Shown here one piece after another: positions 1 through 9,145 of a DNA stretch of 10,294 nt. How positions within the stretch are numbered: position 1 is the first letter of the stretch; each line of letters starts with the position of its first letter. The notes under the pieces are model-generated. The model was given only the letters and a program-made list of their open reading frames with translations, was not told the origin of the DNA and ran no database searches. Position numbers and translations under genes: made by a program. Source of the DNA: CAITNQ01 sp041661365 (lineage in GTDB: Bacteria; Latescibacterota; UBA2968; UBA8231); NCBI GenBank assembly GCA_041661365.1, contig JBAZUN010000197.1:1-10294 (forward strand), in the 5' to 3' direction.

Positions 1-43
1 TCAGCTCCGTAACCGTATGGCCGTGGTGTGCGTAGTCCGCCAT
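1..43 (-). CDS. 5' end of an unrecognised gene downstream of ubiE (partial)
   Basis: On the minus strand an ATG at 43 opens a frame that runs off the window edge. It reads MADYAHHGHTVTEL, a histidine-rich N-terminus. A strong Shine-Dalgarno sequence (GAAGGAGGG) lies about 5 nt upstream of the ATG, which is the main evidence that this is a real start. The gene follows ubiE in the same direction after a 31-nt gap, so the two are probably co-transcribed. Fourteen residues are too few to identify a family. A role in respiration would suit the neighbour, but that is only a guess from context. Confidence 0.55.
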   Translation of the reverse strand, partial: MADYAHHGHTVTEL

Positions 44-74
44 CGCACCCTCCTTCGGCCATCGAAGATAACTG

Positions 75-854
75 CTAAAGCTGACTGGCTAAAGCCAGTG
101 GCTTGAACCCCCGCCTTGGGAAGTCAATGCAATCAGCGGCCCCGTCCCGCCGGGCCTCGTACAGGGTGCAGACGCCCAAGGTCAACCGCGTGGCCGTGGC
201 CTCGACCAGGCCGGCCTTGAGCAGCAGCGCCAGGAACGCCGGCCCCTGGGGGAAGGCCGAGACCGAACGCGGCAGATAGCCGTACGCCTCCGGATGTCCC
301 GAGATCCAGCGGCCCAGCCGCGGCAGGACTTGGCTGAAATAGAACCTGTATACCTGCCGGAAGAGCGGCGCCGTGGGCTCGGAGAACTCGAGCACGAGGA
401 GGCTCCCCCCCGGCCGCAACACCCGACCGGCCTCGGCGAGGGCCGCGCCGGGATCGGCGAAGTTGCGCACCCCGAAGGCCGCGGTGACCAGGCCAAAGGC
501 ACCATCGGCAAAGGGAAGGAGTTCGGCGTCCGCGGTCAGGAGCGCGATCCGGTCCTCCAGCCCACGCCCCTGCACCTTGGCCCGGCCGCGCTGGAGCATG
601 GCCCGGGCCGCGTCGACCCCGACGACCTTGACCTCGGGAAACCGGCAGAGGCCGATGGCCAGGTCGGCGGTGCCGGTGGCCAGGTCGAGGACCGGACCGG
701 CTTTGGACCGGCCGGCCGCGACCAGCAGCCGTCGGCGCCAGTACCGATCCACCCCGGCGCTGAGCAGGCGGTTGAGCAGGTCGTACCGCCGGGCGATGGC
801 GTCGAACATCGCCCGGTTGCGCGCCTGGTGAGCGGCTCCCTTATTCTCCTCCAC
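75..854 (-). CDS. ubiE: UbiE/MenG-type quinone biosynthesis C-methyltransferase
   Basis: This 259-aa protein should methylate the ring of demethylmenaquinone (and/or the ubiquinone precursor) with S-adenosylmethionine, late in quinone synthesis. The N-terminal signature FDAIARRYDLLNRLLSAG (residues 17-34) is typical of the family. SAM motif I is VLDLATGTADLA (55-66), an acidic residue follows at GVDAA (79-83), and the family signature AFGVRNF is at 126-132. LRPGG (146-150) and EFSEP (156-160) follow as expected. The family normally ends near residue 236 (LGVCTLYEARR here). About 23 further residues form an unusual, less GC-rich tail. The start used is GTG at 854, with no clear Shine-Dalgarno; the ATG at residue 16 is less likely because it would remove conserved N-terminal sequence. 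The gene is divergent from the histidine kinase, with only 36 bp between them. Menaquinone is the likelier substrate, but lineage decides that. Confidence 0.93.
   Translation of the reverse strand: MEENKGAAHQARNRAMFDAIARRYDLLNRLLSAGVDRYWRRRLLVAAGRSKAGPVLDLATGTADLAIGLCRFPEVKVVGVDAARAMLQRGRAKVQGRGLEDRIALLTADAELLPFADGAFGLVTAAFGVRNFADPGAALAEAGRVLRPGGSLLVLEFSEPTAPLFRQVYRFYFSQVLPRLGRWISGHPEAYGYLPRSVSAFPQGPAFLALLLKAGLVEATATRLTLGVCTLYEARRDGAADCIDFPRRGFKPLALASQL
78..104. repeat. Hairpin at the 3' end of ubiE
   Basis: ACTGGCT (84-90) and AGCCAGT (93-99) are perfect inverted repeats separated by two bases. AAGC (78-81) and GCTT (101-104) extend the stem past a small bulge. The structure encodes the last residues of the odd C-terminal tail of UbiE and lies just upstream of the next gene's ribosome-binding site. 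It could be a small palindromic repeat, an mRNA-processing element or chance; there is no U-tract for a classical terminator. Confidence 0.4.
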
Positions 855-863
855 CGTGGTCTG

Positions 864-891
864 AACCTACTCCCGCGGACAGCCCTGTCAA
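864..891 (-). promoter_or_regulatory. Candidate sigma-70-type promoter for ubiE
   Basis: On the minus strand TTGACA (886-891) is a perfect -35 box. It is followed after 16 nt by TAGGTT (864-869), a poor -10 box (3 of 6). The -35 box overlaps the ATG of the divergent kinase gene. A start site 6-8 nt past the -10 box would fall almost on the GTG used for ubiE, so the message would be nearly leaderless if both calls are right. The -35 box is convincing; the rest is weak. Confidence 0.3.
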
Positions 892-2001
892 TGACCCGGA
901 CCGAGCCCTCCGAACCCGATTCCGATCCCCTCCTCCCTGCCCGGGTCCTGGCCGCCCTCCCCGAGGGGGTGGCCGCCTGCGATCCCGATGGCCGCGTCCT
1001 GCTGGTCAACGCGGCCTTCGGCGAACTGCTGGGCCGGACCGTCCGCGAGGGCGAGGCCCTCGGCGAGGTGCTGGCCGTCGATCCCGGCGCCCTGCGGTTC
1101 GTGACCCGGGCCCTGGCCGGCGAGGCGGTTGCGGACCAGGACCTGCATCGCCCTGGTCAGCGAGGAGAGCCGCGGTGGCTACGGCTGTCGGCCGGCCACC
1201 TGCCCCGAACCTCCGGTGCGACCGCTGAGGCCGGGGCCGGGATCCTGCTGGTCCTCCGCGAGGTCTCGGACCTGAAACGGATCGAGCGGGACATCTGGCA
1301 GGCCGAGAAGATGACGGCCCTCGGCCGGCTGGCCTCCTCGCTGGCGCACGAGGTGGGGAACCCGCTTAGCGCCATCGACATCCAGCTCCAGCTTCTCCAG
1401 GAGGACCTGGAACGGGCCGGTGGCGGGATCTCGCCCCGGGCCGTGCGGCGGGTCACCGTGGCCCGCACCGAGATGCGCCGGCTGGAGGGGATCGTGCGCA
1501 ACGTCCTGCGCTTCTCGCGCCCCCCGGCCCTGCACNNNNNNNNNNCGGCGGATGTCGCCCAACGACCTGCTCAGCCACGTCCACGCCCTGGTCGAGCCCG
1601 AGGCCCGCGAGCGGGGGATCCGGCTCGAGCTCGAGCTGGACCCCGGTCTGCCCGCGATCGAGGTCGACGAGAATCAGCTCAGCCAGGCCCTGCTCAACGT
1701 CCTCATCAACTCCTTCCAGGCGGTCTCCCCCGGCGGGCGGATCGGCCTGCGCTCCTCCCTCGACGGGACCCAGGTGCTGGTGGAGGTCGACGACGACGGG
1801 CCGGGGATCCCGGCCGCCGACCTGGAGCGGGTCTTCGAGTTTTACTATACTACCAAAGAGGAAGGGACCGGGCTCGGACTGTCGATCGCCCAGCGCATCG
1901 TCCACCAGCACGGAGGTGGGATCGAGGTGACCAGCCAGGAAGGCCGCGGCACCCGGGTCACCCTGCGCCTGCCCCTCCCTCCCGGCGTCTCTCCTGCCTG
2001 A
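891..2001 (+). CDS. PAS-domain sensor histidine kinase, NtrB/AtoS-like (interrupted by scaffold gap)
   Basis: This cytosolic two-component kinase should autophosphorylate and pass phosphate to the NtrC-type regulator 46 nt downstream. Before the gap there are 215 residues: a PAS-like domain (about 18-125, with LPEGVAACDPDGRVLLVNAA) and a HisKA dimerisation domain with H-box LASSLAHEVGNPLSAID, the phospho-acceptor being His153. After the gap come the N box (LLNVLINSFQA), G1 box (DDDGPGIP), F-box region (VFEFYYTTKEEGTG) and G2 box (GTGLGLSIA), ending at TGA 1999-2001. No transmembrane segment or signal peptide is seen, so it senses a cytoplasmic signal, like NtrB. The reading frame appears to shift only because of the 10-N placeholder; both halves are intact and collinear. 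The ATG at 891 is the best start, but it lacks a clear ribosome-binding site and sits close to the divergent ubiE start. Confidence 0.9.
1536..1545. other. Scaffold gap (10 N) inside the kinase gene
   Basis: The upstream flank ends on a complete codon (PPALH) and the downstream flank begins on a complete codon (RRMSPNDLL) in the kinase frame. If the gene is intact, the true missing length is therefore a multiple of 3, so 10 is a placeholder. Related kinases have about seven residues between the conserved PP and the following D-L-N-like motif. That suggests only zero to a few codons are absent. The two flanks share no overlap longer than one base. Confidence 0.9.
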
Positions 2002-2047
2002 GCGGCCCACGACGTCGCTCCCTCTCCCCCACCCCCGCGTGGACCCG

Positions 2048-3405
<1,358 letters not shown>

Positions 3406-3406
<1 letters not shown>

Positions 3407-3607
3407 GAGCCTGTCGGAGAACCCCATTCGGGCTACGGCCGCCCCTGGTGTCCGCCCGCAGCGTGTGCCGGATCGCTCTCGATCCGGCCACGTCCCTGTG
3501 CCCGCTCGCTTGCCGCATCTCCCCTCGATGCGGCGCCGCTCGCGCGCCTTGCCGGCGGCCACCAGGATGCAGCCTCGCTGACCGAAGCAAGTTCTCCGAC
3601 AGGCTCC
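3406..3607. mobile_element. 202-bp foldback element with 17-bp perfect terminal inverted repeats (MITE-like)
   Basis: GGAGCCTGTCGGAGAAC (3406-3422) is exactly repeated in inverted orientation as GTTCTCCGACAGGCTCC (3591-3607). The arms continue imperfectly inward: TCGG five bases in, then CCTGGTG and CCGCC on both sides. Two internal hairpins lie between the arms. One is GCCGGATCG / CGATCCGGC (3467-3475 / 3480-3488, 4-nt loop); the other is GCCGCATC / GATGCGGC (3512-3519 / 3527-3534, 7-nt loop). No convincing coding frame is present. The left end falls on the last base of the regulator's TAG stop. No clear target-site duplication is visible. The architecture fits a miniature inverted-repeat transposable element or a structured intergenic repeat; it may also act as a transcription terminator for the kinase-regulator operon. 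The TIR family is not identified. Confidence 0.6.
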
Positions 3608-3933
3608 AAGCCGGCCCGCTGACCCTCCTGCCCGCGACCGCCCTGAGCCACCGACCGCGCAGGATCTGCACTTTCCCCCTTCTTCCGGCTCGCCCCCTGC
3701 CCCGTCGCTCCCGAGCCTCCGCGGGAAGTTCTTTTGTAACCTACTGGTTAGGCTTCCGTAACCGCCTTCGGCCCACGGTTTGCTAAACAAGGCCGAGGGA
3801 GCCCCTGGACAGGAGCCGACCCCTTCCCTTCAGAGATCGCTCCCGTCGAGCAGGTCAGGGGCTTGAGTCCTCGACCTGCAAGAATTGCGGCCTCGGGACG
3901 TGACCGGGCCTAACCTCTTTGAGAAGAGGGAAG
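3608..3933 (+). other. Non-coding region upstream of the EIIA gene, with several dyads
   Basis: No credible gene is seen here, and no convincing -35/-10 or sigma-54 promoter could be assigned. Three structures stand out. TAACC (3737-3741), GGTTA (3746-3750), TAACCG (3759-3764) and CGGTT (3776-3780) can pair in mutually exclusive ways. GCAGGTC (3850-3856) and GACCTGC (3873-3879) form a stem that can extend inward with wobble pairs. CCTCTT (3914-3919) and AAGAGG (3924-3929) form a small hairpin that would cover part of the ribosome-binding region of the EIIA gene (GAGGGAAG before ATG 3934). A regulated leader is possible but unproven. Confidence 0.4.
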
Positions 3934-4500
3934 ATGGAGACCGTGGCAGCCTTCGGATCGGCCCTCCGCGACGCAGAAAATGCGCGCCCAGGGGTCGAGA
4001 TCTGCGACGGCTGGCTGCACCCGGAGCTGCTGGTCCCCAACCTGGGTGCGGATACCAAGATCGGCGCCATCAAGGAGCTGGTCGACCGGCTTCACCGCCG
4101 GGGGATCGTGCAGGACAGCCTCGGCTTCCTGCAGTCGGTGCTCGAGCGCGAGAATCAGCAGAGCACCATCCTCCACGACGGCGTGGCCCTGCCCCACGCC
4201 CGCAGCCGCTGGGTCAGCGAGCTGGGGGTGGCCCTGGGGGTCGCCCGACGACCGATCGACTTCCCCTCCGGGGACGACCGGCGACCGGTGCGCGTCATCT
4301 GTTTAGTCGCGGTGCCGGCTCAGACCCGCGATCCGTATCTGCCGCTGCTGGCCACCTTGGCCGGAACCTTCAGCGACCAGGGGCTCAGGGAGGCCCTGCT
4401 CCGCTCCACCACGGCCGACGAGCTCCATGCCCTGCTGGCCGCGCGCCGCGCCGCCGGGTCCCCCCACTGGCGCGGCTCTGCAGAGGGAAAGGAAGGCTGA
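3934..4500 (+). CDS. PTS EIIA domain protein (PtsN / fructose-mannitol type)
   Basis: This 188-aa cytosolic protein looks like a single EIIA domain of the PTS_EIIA_2 type. Such domains accept phosphate from HPr or NPr on a histidine. The motif TILHDGVALPHAR (78-90) matches the active-site segment of PtsN-like EIIA proteins, making H88 the phospho-acceptor. The expected N-terminal segment (IGAIKELVDRLHRRGIV, 43-59) and C-terminal FSDQGLREALLRSTTADEL (146-164) are present. There is no EIIB or EIIC transporter domain or gene beside it, which favours a regulatory (PtsN-like) role over sugar uptake. ATG 3934 has a purine-rich ribosome-binding sequence just upstream; an in-frame TTG at 3919 is less likely. 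The stop is 5 nt before the sigma factor start, so the two are very probably co-transcribed and perhaps translationally coupled. Confidence 0.85.
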   Translation: METVAAFGSALRDAENARPGVEICDGWLHPELLVPNLGADTKIGAIKELVDRLHRRGIVQDSLGFLQSVLERENQQSTILHDGVALPHARSRWVSELGVALGVARRPIDFPSGDDRRPVRVICLVAVPAQTRDPYLPLLATLAGTFSDQGLREALLRSTTADELHALLAARRAAGSPHWRGSAEGKEG

Positions 4501-4505
4501 CCGAG

Positions 4506-5395
4506 ATGGGGTACACCATGCAGGAGATCCTGAGCGACGAGGAGAGCACCCTGCGGCTCTACTTCGACGACATCGCCGACTCCCGGCCCCTGTCCCGCGA
4601 GCGCGAGGTCGAGCTGTCCGCGCGGATCAAGGAGGGCGACCTGGTCGCTCGCGACGAGCTGGTGCAGGCCAACCTGCGGTTCGTCATCGACGTGGCCAAG
4701 AACTACCAGAACCGGGGGCTGTCCCTGTCCGACCTCATCAGCGCCGGCAACCTCGGCCTGCTCACCGCGGCCGAGCGCTTCGACGGCACCAAGGGGTACA
4801 AGTTCATCTCCTACGCCGTCTGGTGGATCAAGCAGTCGATCCTCCAGACCATCGCCGAACACGCCCGCACGGTGCGCCTGCCGCTGAACAAGCTCAGCCT
4901 CCTCAAGGACATCAGCCGGGTTTCGCGGCGGCTGGGCCAGGGCCGCGAGAGCGATCCCGGGATCGGGGAGATCGCTCAGGCCCTGGACNNNNNNNNNNCC
5001 TGGACGGGCCGGCCGAGGAGGTGCTCGAGACCATGCTCTCGGCCCGGACCGTGCGCTCCCTGGACGAGGCCTTCGAGGAGGACGACGAGCGGTCCCTGCT
5101 CAACATCCTCGCCGACCACAACCAGGCGACCCCGGACGCCGAGGTGCTGGAGGAGTCGGCCCGCAACCAACTCGAGGAGGTGCTCAACAGCCTGGACGAG
5201 CGCGAGCTGCGGATCATCCGGCTCTACTTCGGGCTCGACGGGAGCGAGGCCCTTACCCTCGAGCAGATCGGTGGCCTGATGGGGCTCACCCGGGAGCGGG
5301 TCCGCCAGCTCAAGGAGCGGGCCCTGGGCAAGCTGCGGCACCCGGCCCGGTACCAGGCCCTGCTGGCCCTGGTCGACGAGAACGTAATTTACTAG
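4506..5395 (+). CDS. RNA polymerase sigma-70-family factor, short RpoD-like (interrupted by scaffold gap)
   Basis: This factor directs core RNA polymerase to promoters. A short region 1.2-like segment (15-42) is followed by region 2 (about 50-125), with NLRFVIDVAKNYQNRGLSL, DLISAGNLGLLTAAERFD and the DNA-melting/-10 segment KGYKFISYAVWWIKQSI. Region 3 begins LPLNKLSLLKDISR. Region 4 includes the -35-reading helix-turn-helix LTLEQIGGLMGLTRERVRQL (244-263 after gap repair). Region 1.1 is absent. Removing the Ns and merging a 7-bp flank overlap gives an uninterrupted 290-aa protein, close to the size of Bacteroidetes/Gemmatimonadetes-type RpoD. A group 2 (RpoS-like) alternative factor is equally possible. 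AAAGGAAGG (4488-4496) lies 9 nt before ATG 4506; a second in-frame ATG at 4518 is possible. It follows the EIIA gene by 5 nt. Confidence 0.92.
4989..4998. other. Scaffold gap (10 N), apparently an unmerged contig overlap
   Basis: CCTGGAC occurs directly before the Ns (4982-4988) and directly after them (4999-5005). Merging the two copies joins ALD to GPAEEVLETM in frame. The result is an uninterrupted sigma factor with an ordinary region 3 and a total of exactly 291 codons including the stop. Confidence 0.85.
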
Positions 5396-5434
5396 ATCCC
5401 GATGCCGACCGAGCTGCTGGGCGTCATCGGGATC
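5395..5434 (+). terminator. Hairpin after the sigma factor gene
   Basis: GATCCCGATG (5395-5404) and CATCGGGATC (5425-5434) are a perfect 10-bp inverted repeat around a 20-nt loop. It begins on the last base of the sigma factor stop codon. There is no U-tract, so it may be an mRNA-stabilising stem or part of a tandem terminator with the next hairpin. Confidence 0.5.
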
Positions 5435-5441
5435 GGGCTCT

Positions 5442-5485
5442 GCCCCCCCGCCGGATCGGTCAACGAACCGGTCCGGCGGGGGGGC
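5442..5485. terminator. Strong bidirectional terminator hairpin between sigma factor and fliG
   Basis: The left arm 5442-5455 (GCCCCCCCGCCGGA) pairs perfectly with 5472-5485. Five further pairs, one of them a G-T wobble, extend this to a 19-bp stem with a 6-nt loop (5461-5466). It lies 2 nt beyond the fliG stop and about 46 nt beyond the sigma factor stop, between convergent genes, so it can serve both strands. A classical U-run is missing on both sides. Confidence 0.7.
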
Positions 5486-5487
5486 GA

Positions 5488-6528
5488 TCAGACGTAGGGA
5501 TCGTCCTCACCCCGCCGCGGCAGCCTGACCAGCCCGGCCTCCTCCAGCTCCCGGACCCGTCGGATCACCCGCATCTGCGCCTCTTCGAGATCGCGTCGGC
5601 GCACCGGCGCCATGACCTCGAGCTCCTCCAGGAGAAGCTGGCGCCGGCGCTCGGAGACGTTGCTCAGGAAGCGGTCGCGCACCTCCTTGCCGGCGACGCG
5701 CAGGGACAGCACCAGGTCCCGCGGGTCGATCTCCCTGAGCAACGACTGAACGGCCCGGTCGTCGAGCCCGGCCAGATCCTCGAAGGTCAACAGGCGGCTG
5801 CGGACCTCTTCCGCCACCTCCGGGTCCCGGCCCTCGAGTCGCTCGAGCACCCCCCGCTCCAACCCCGGGCCGGCCTGGCTGAGGATCTCGGCCACGACCT
5901 CGGGACCGCCGACCTTCCGGCCGCCGCTCATCGCCTCGCCGAGCATCTCCCGCAGGCTCTCCTCCACGTCCCGCAAGACCTCGGGCGAGACGCGCTCCAT
6001 GGCGGCCACGCGACCGGCGACCTCGCCCTGCAGATCGGCCGGCAGCCGCGAGAGGATACCGGCGGCCTGGGCCGACTCGAGCTGGGAGAGGATCAGGGCG
6101 ATGGTCTGGGGGTGTTCCTGGGAGATCAGCGGCGCCACCACCGCGGGGTCGGCCCGCCGCAGCAGTCCGAACCCGTCCTGCTCGCCCCCACCCATGGCAG
6201 CGGCAACCGCCGCGGCCCGCTCAGGACCCAGGGCGCGGGTCAGCAGGCGGCGGACGAACTCGGGACCGCCGTGGACCGTGCCGTCCCCACGGGCCAGGGA
6301 CTCCTCGAACTCGGCCAGCACCTCCTCGCGCGCCCCTGGAAGGACCTGCCTGACCTCGGCCATGGCCTCGGTCACCTGCTCCAGCTCGGCCGCGCTCAGG
6401 TGCTGCAGCAGCTCCGCGGCCAACTCCTCGCCGAGGCTGACCATGAGGGTCGCCACCCGCCTGGGCGACGAGGACTCGGGAGCCGGTGCGGACTTGCCGG
6501 TCCCGCGACGGCCGTCGCGCTTGGTCAT
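5488..6528 (-). CDS. fliG: Flagellar motor switch protein FliG
   Basis: FliG sits in the C-ring at the base of the flagellar rotor, couples it to the MS-ring and takes part in torque generation. The 346-aa protein is near the usual family length. The N-terminal domain starts at about residue 23 (RRVATLMVSLGEELAAELLQ). The middle domain carries the hallmark EHPQ (138-141, in SQEHPQTIALILSQL). The C-terminal domain has FEDLAGLDDRAVQSLLREID (249-268) and the torque-helix region, with R277, R284 and E301/E302 at positions usually charged. The end GEDDPYV resembles that of enterobacterial FliG (GEDTYV). Before the N domain there is a basic, Pro/Ser-rich leader of about 22 residues. ATG 6528 has GGGG about 8 nt upstream; an in-frame GTG at 6543 would add five residues. 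It follows the UVR-motif gene by 48 nt and probably shares its transcript. No other flagellar gene is in the window. Confidence 0.95.
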   Translation of the reverse strand: MTKRDGRRGTGKSAPAPESSSPRRVATLMVSLGEELAAELLQHLSAAELEQVTEAMAEVRQVLPGAREEVLAEFEESLARGDGTVHGGPEFVRRLLTRALGPERAAAVAAAMGGGEQDGFGLLRRADPAVVAPLISQEHPQTIALILSQLESAQAAGILSRLPADLQGEVAGRVAAMERVSPEVLRDVEESLREMLGEAMSGGRKVGGPEVVAEILSQAGPGLERGVLERLEGRDPEVAEEVRSRLLTFEDLAGLDDRAVQSLLREIDPRDLVLSLRVAGKEVRDRFLSNVSERRRQLLLEELEVMAPVRRRDLEEAQMRVIRRVRELEEAGLVRLPRRGEDDPYV

Positions 6529-6576
6529 GTCAGGGTGCCCCACGCCGGTCGCGGGATCGACAGCGGCGCGCCCGGG

Positions 6577-7365
6577 TCATGCGGATCGACTAGGCTCGCC
6601 ACCGTCGGCAAGCCGCCGGATCTCGTCGCGGATGGTCGCGGCCCGCTCAAACTCGTCCCGCTCGACGGCCTCCTGGAGCCGCTGCTGGAGGATCTCCAGA
6701 CGGGTGGGCGGGCGCCGCTCGGCCAGCTCGCGGGCCAGCTCGTCCAGGGCCTGCTCCGAGCGCTCGCGCTCGACGTGGAACTCCTCGGCCTCGATCTCGG
6801 GCAGGCCACGGATCCGGCTCCGCACCTCCTCCACCGTGCGCAGGGCCTGATCGTAGTCGCCCTGGTCAGCCGCCTGCATGGCCCTGGCCGTGGCGTTGAT
6901 CCGCAGGATGTAGGGCCACCACCGCTCCAGGTTCCGGCGGTCCTCCTCGTGGGCCGCGTAGGCGTTGACGAACCGGAACAGCTCCATGTTCCGCTCGGTG
7001 TCGCGGACGACCAGGCCGTAGTCCTTGAGCTGGAGCAGGAAGACGTACCGGCCGTAGACCCGCGAGCTTTCGTCGAACAGCTCGCGGCAGGCCTCCCGGC
7101 CCAGCTCGAACCCCCGCGCGGCACCGCCCTGCTGCTGCCGGTGCCGCTCGAGGGCGCTCCGGTAGTGGTCGAGCGCGAACTCGGCGCCGTGCGGTCGGCG
7201 ACCGTCCGGTCGGCCGTTCAGGTTGAGCTGCAGGATCCCCTGGAACGCCCCCTGGTCGACCCGCACCTGGAGCTTCGGCATCCCGTCGTCGCCGAAGATC
7301 CGGCGCACGTTGGCCTCGGGATCGAACGGCCAGGCGTCCAGCAGCTCGCCGATGTCCTGCTCCAT
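6577..7365 (-). CDS. UVR (UvrB/UvrC-motif) domain protein of unknown function
   Basis: The 262-aa protein ends in a clear UVR motif: LEILQQRLQEAVERDEFERA followed by ATIRDEIRRL (about 223-252). This is the helical hairpin by which UvrB binds UvrC and which also occurs in McsA and stray single-UVR proteins. The preceding 220 residues show no nuclease, helicase or zinc-ribbon motif. They include a possible beta-strand segment (MPKLQVRVDQGAFQGILQLNLN, 29-50, shown here only as the span's two ends MPKLQ and LNLN matter) and then a long, charged, mostly helical region (about 61-215). It is not UvrB or UvrC. The ATG at 7365 has GGGAGG immediately upstream and AAGGA about 10 nt upstream. It is first in a two-gene unit with fliG, behind a good promoter. 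The function is unknown; the context permits, but does not prove, a role linked to motility or protein assembly. Confidence 0.85.
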   Translation of the reverse strand: MEQDIGELLDAWPFDPEANVRRIFGDDGMPKLQVRVDQGAFQGILQLNLNGRPDGRRPHGAEFALDHYRSALERHRQQQGGAARGFELGREACRELFDESSRVYGRYVFLLQLKDYGLVVRDTERNMELFRFVNAYAAHEEDRRNLERWWPYILRINATARAMQAADQGDYDQALRTVEEVRSRIRGLPEIEAEEFHVERERSEQALDELARELAERRPPTRLEILQQRLQEAVERDEFERAATIRDEIRRLADGGEPSRSA

Positions 7366-7390
7366 CCTCCCATGGTCCTTTCGGGCACCG

Positions 7391-7411
7391 CGCCCGGATC
7401 AGTGCCGGGCG
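7391..7411 (-). other. Hairpin at the start of the UVR-fliG leader
   Basis: CGCCCGG (7391-7397) and CCGGGCG (7405-7411) form a 7-bp stem with a 7-nt loop. It lies just downstream of the predicted -10 box on the minus strand, so it would form at the 5' end of the transcript. It could stabilise the message or be chance in GC-rich DNA. Confidence 0.3.
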
Positions 7412-7414
7412 GAT

Positions 7415-7443
7415 ACAATACCCCGACGGTCCGGGCCTGTCAA
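7415..7443 (-). promoter_or_regulatory. Sigma-70-type promoter for the UVR-fliG unit
   Basis: On the minus strand TTGACA (7438-7443), a perfect -35 box, is separated by exactly 17 nt from TATTGT (7415-7420), a 4-of-6 -10 box. Transcription would start near 7408, giving a leader of about 43 nt before ATG 7365. This is the best sigma-70-like promoter in the window. It suggests that this fliG unit is read by a housekeeping-type factor and not by sigma-28 or sigma-54. Confidence 0.65.
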
Positions 7444-7501
7444 ACCAAGCCGCTCTCTACCCCAGTCCCGCGGTCGCAGGCCGAAACCACGAACGCCATT
7501 A

Positions 7502-7530
7502 TTGTCTGATCGTCTTCCATCTCCTACATT
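7502..7530 (+). promoter_or_regulatory. Candidate sigma-70-type promoter for the GAF-AAA activator gene
   Basis: TTGTCT (7502-7507) and TACATT (7525-7530) each match the consensus at 4 of 6 positions and are 17 nt apart. The start site would fall near 7537, about 40 nt before the ATG at 7577. The -10 box overlaps an ACATTTTTGT motif (7526-7535) that recurs upstream of glnA, so an operator role there is possible. No sigma-54 promoter is seen upstream of this gene. Confidence 0.45.
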
Positions 7531-7576
7531 TTTGTCCCTTACCAACGGTTCACCGGCCGCCGGAAGGACGATGCTC

Positions 7577-9145
<1,569 letters not shown>

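Noticed and set aside
294..890. Upstream in-frame extension of the histidine kinase
   Set aside because: This stretch is antisense to ubiE, and its translation is Pro/Gly/Arg-rich without a domain; the PAS domain starts properly after ATG 891.
1536..1545. Kinase as a frameshifted pseudogene
   Set aside because: The frame change coincides exactly with the N placeholder; both sides are intact kinase sequence.
3863..3890. Promoter for the EIIA gene from TTGAGT and AAGAAT
   Set aside because: The spacing is far from 17 nt and both boxes are weak; no better pair was found in the region.
6112..7509. A 465-codon plus-strand open frame across fliG and the UVR gene
   Set aside because: It is the antisense shadow of two real genes and has no recognisable motif.
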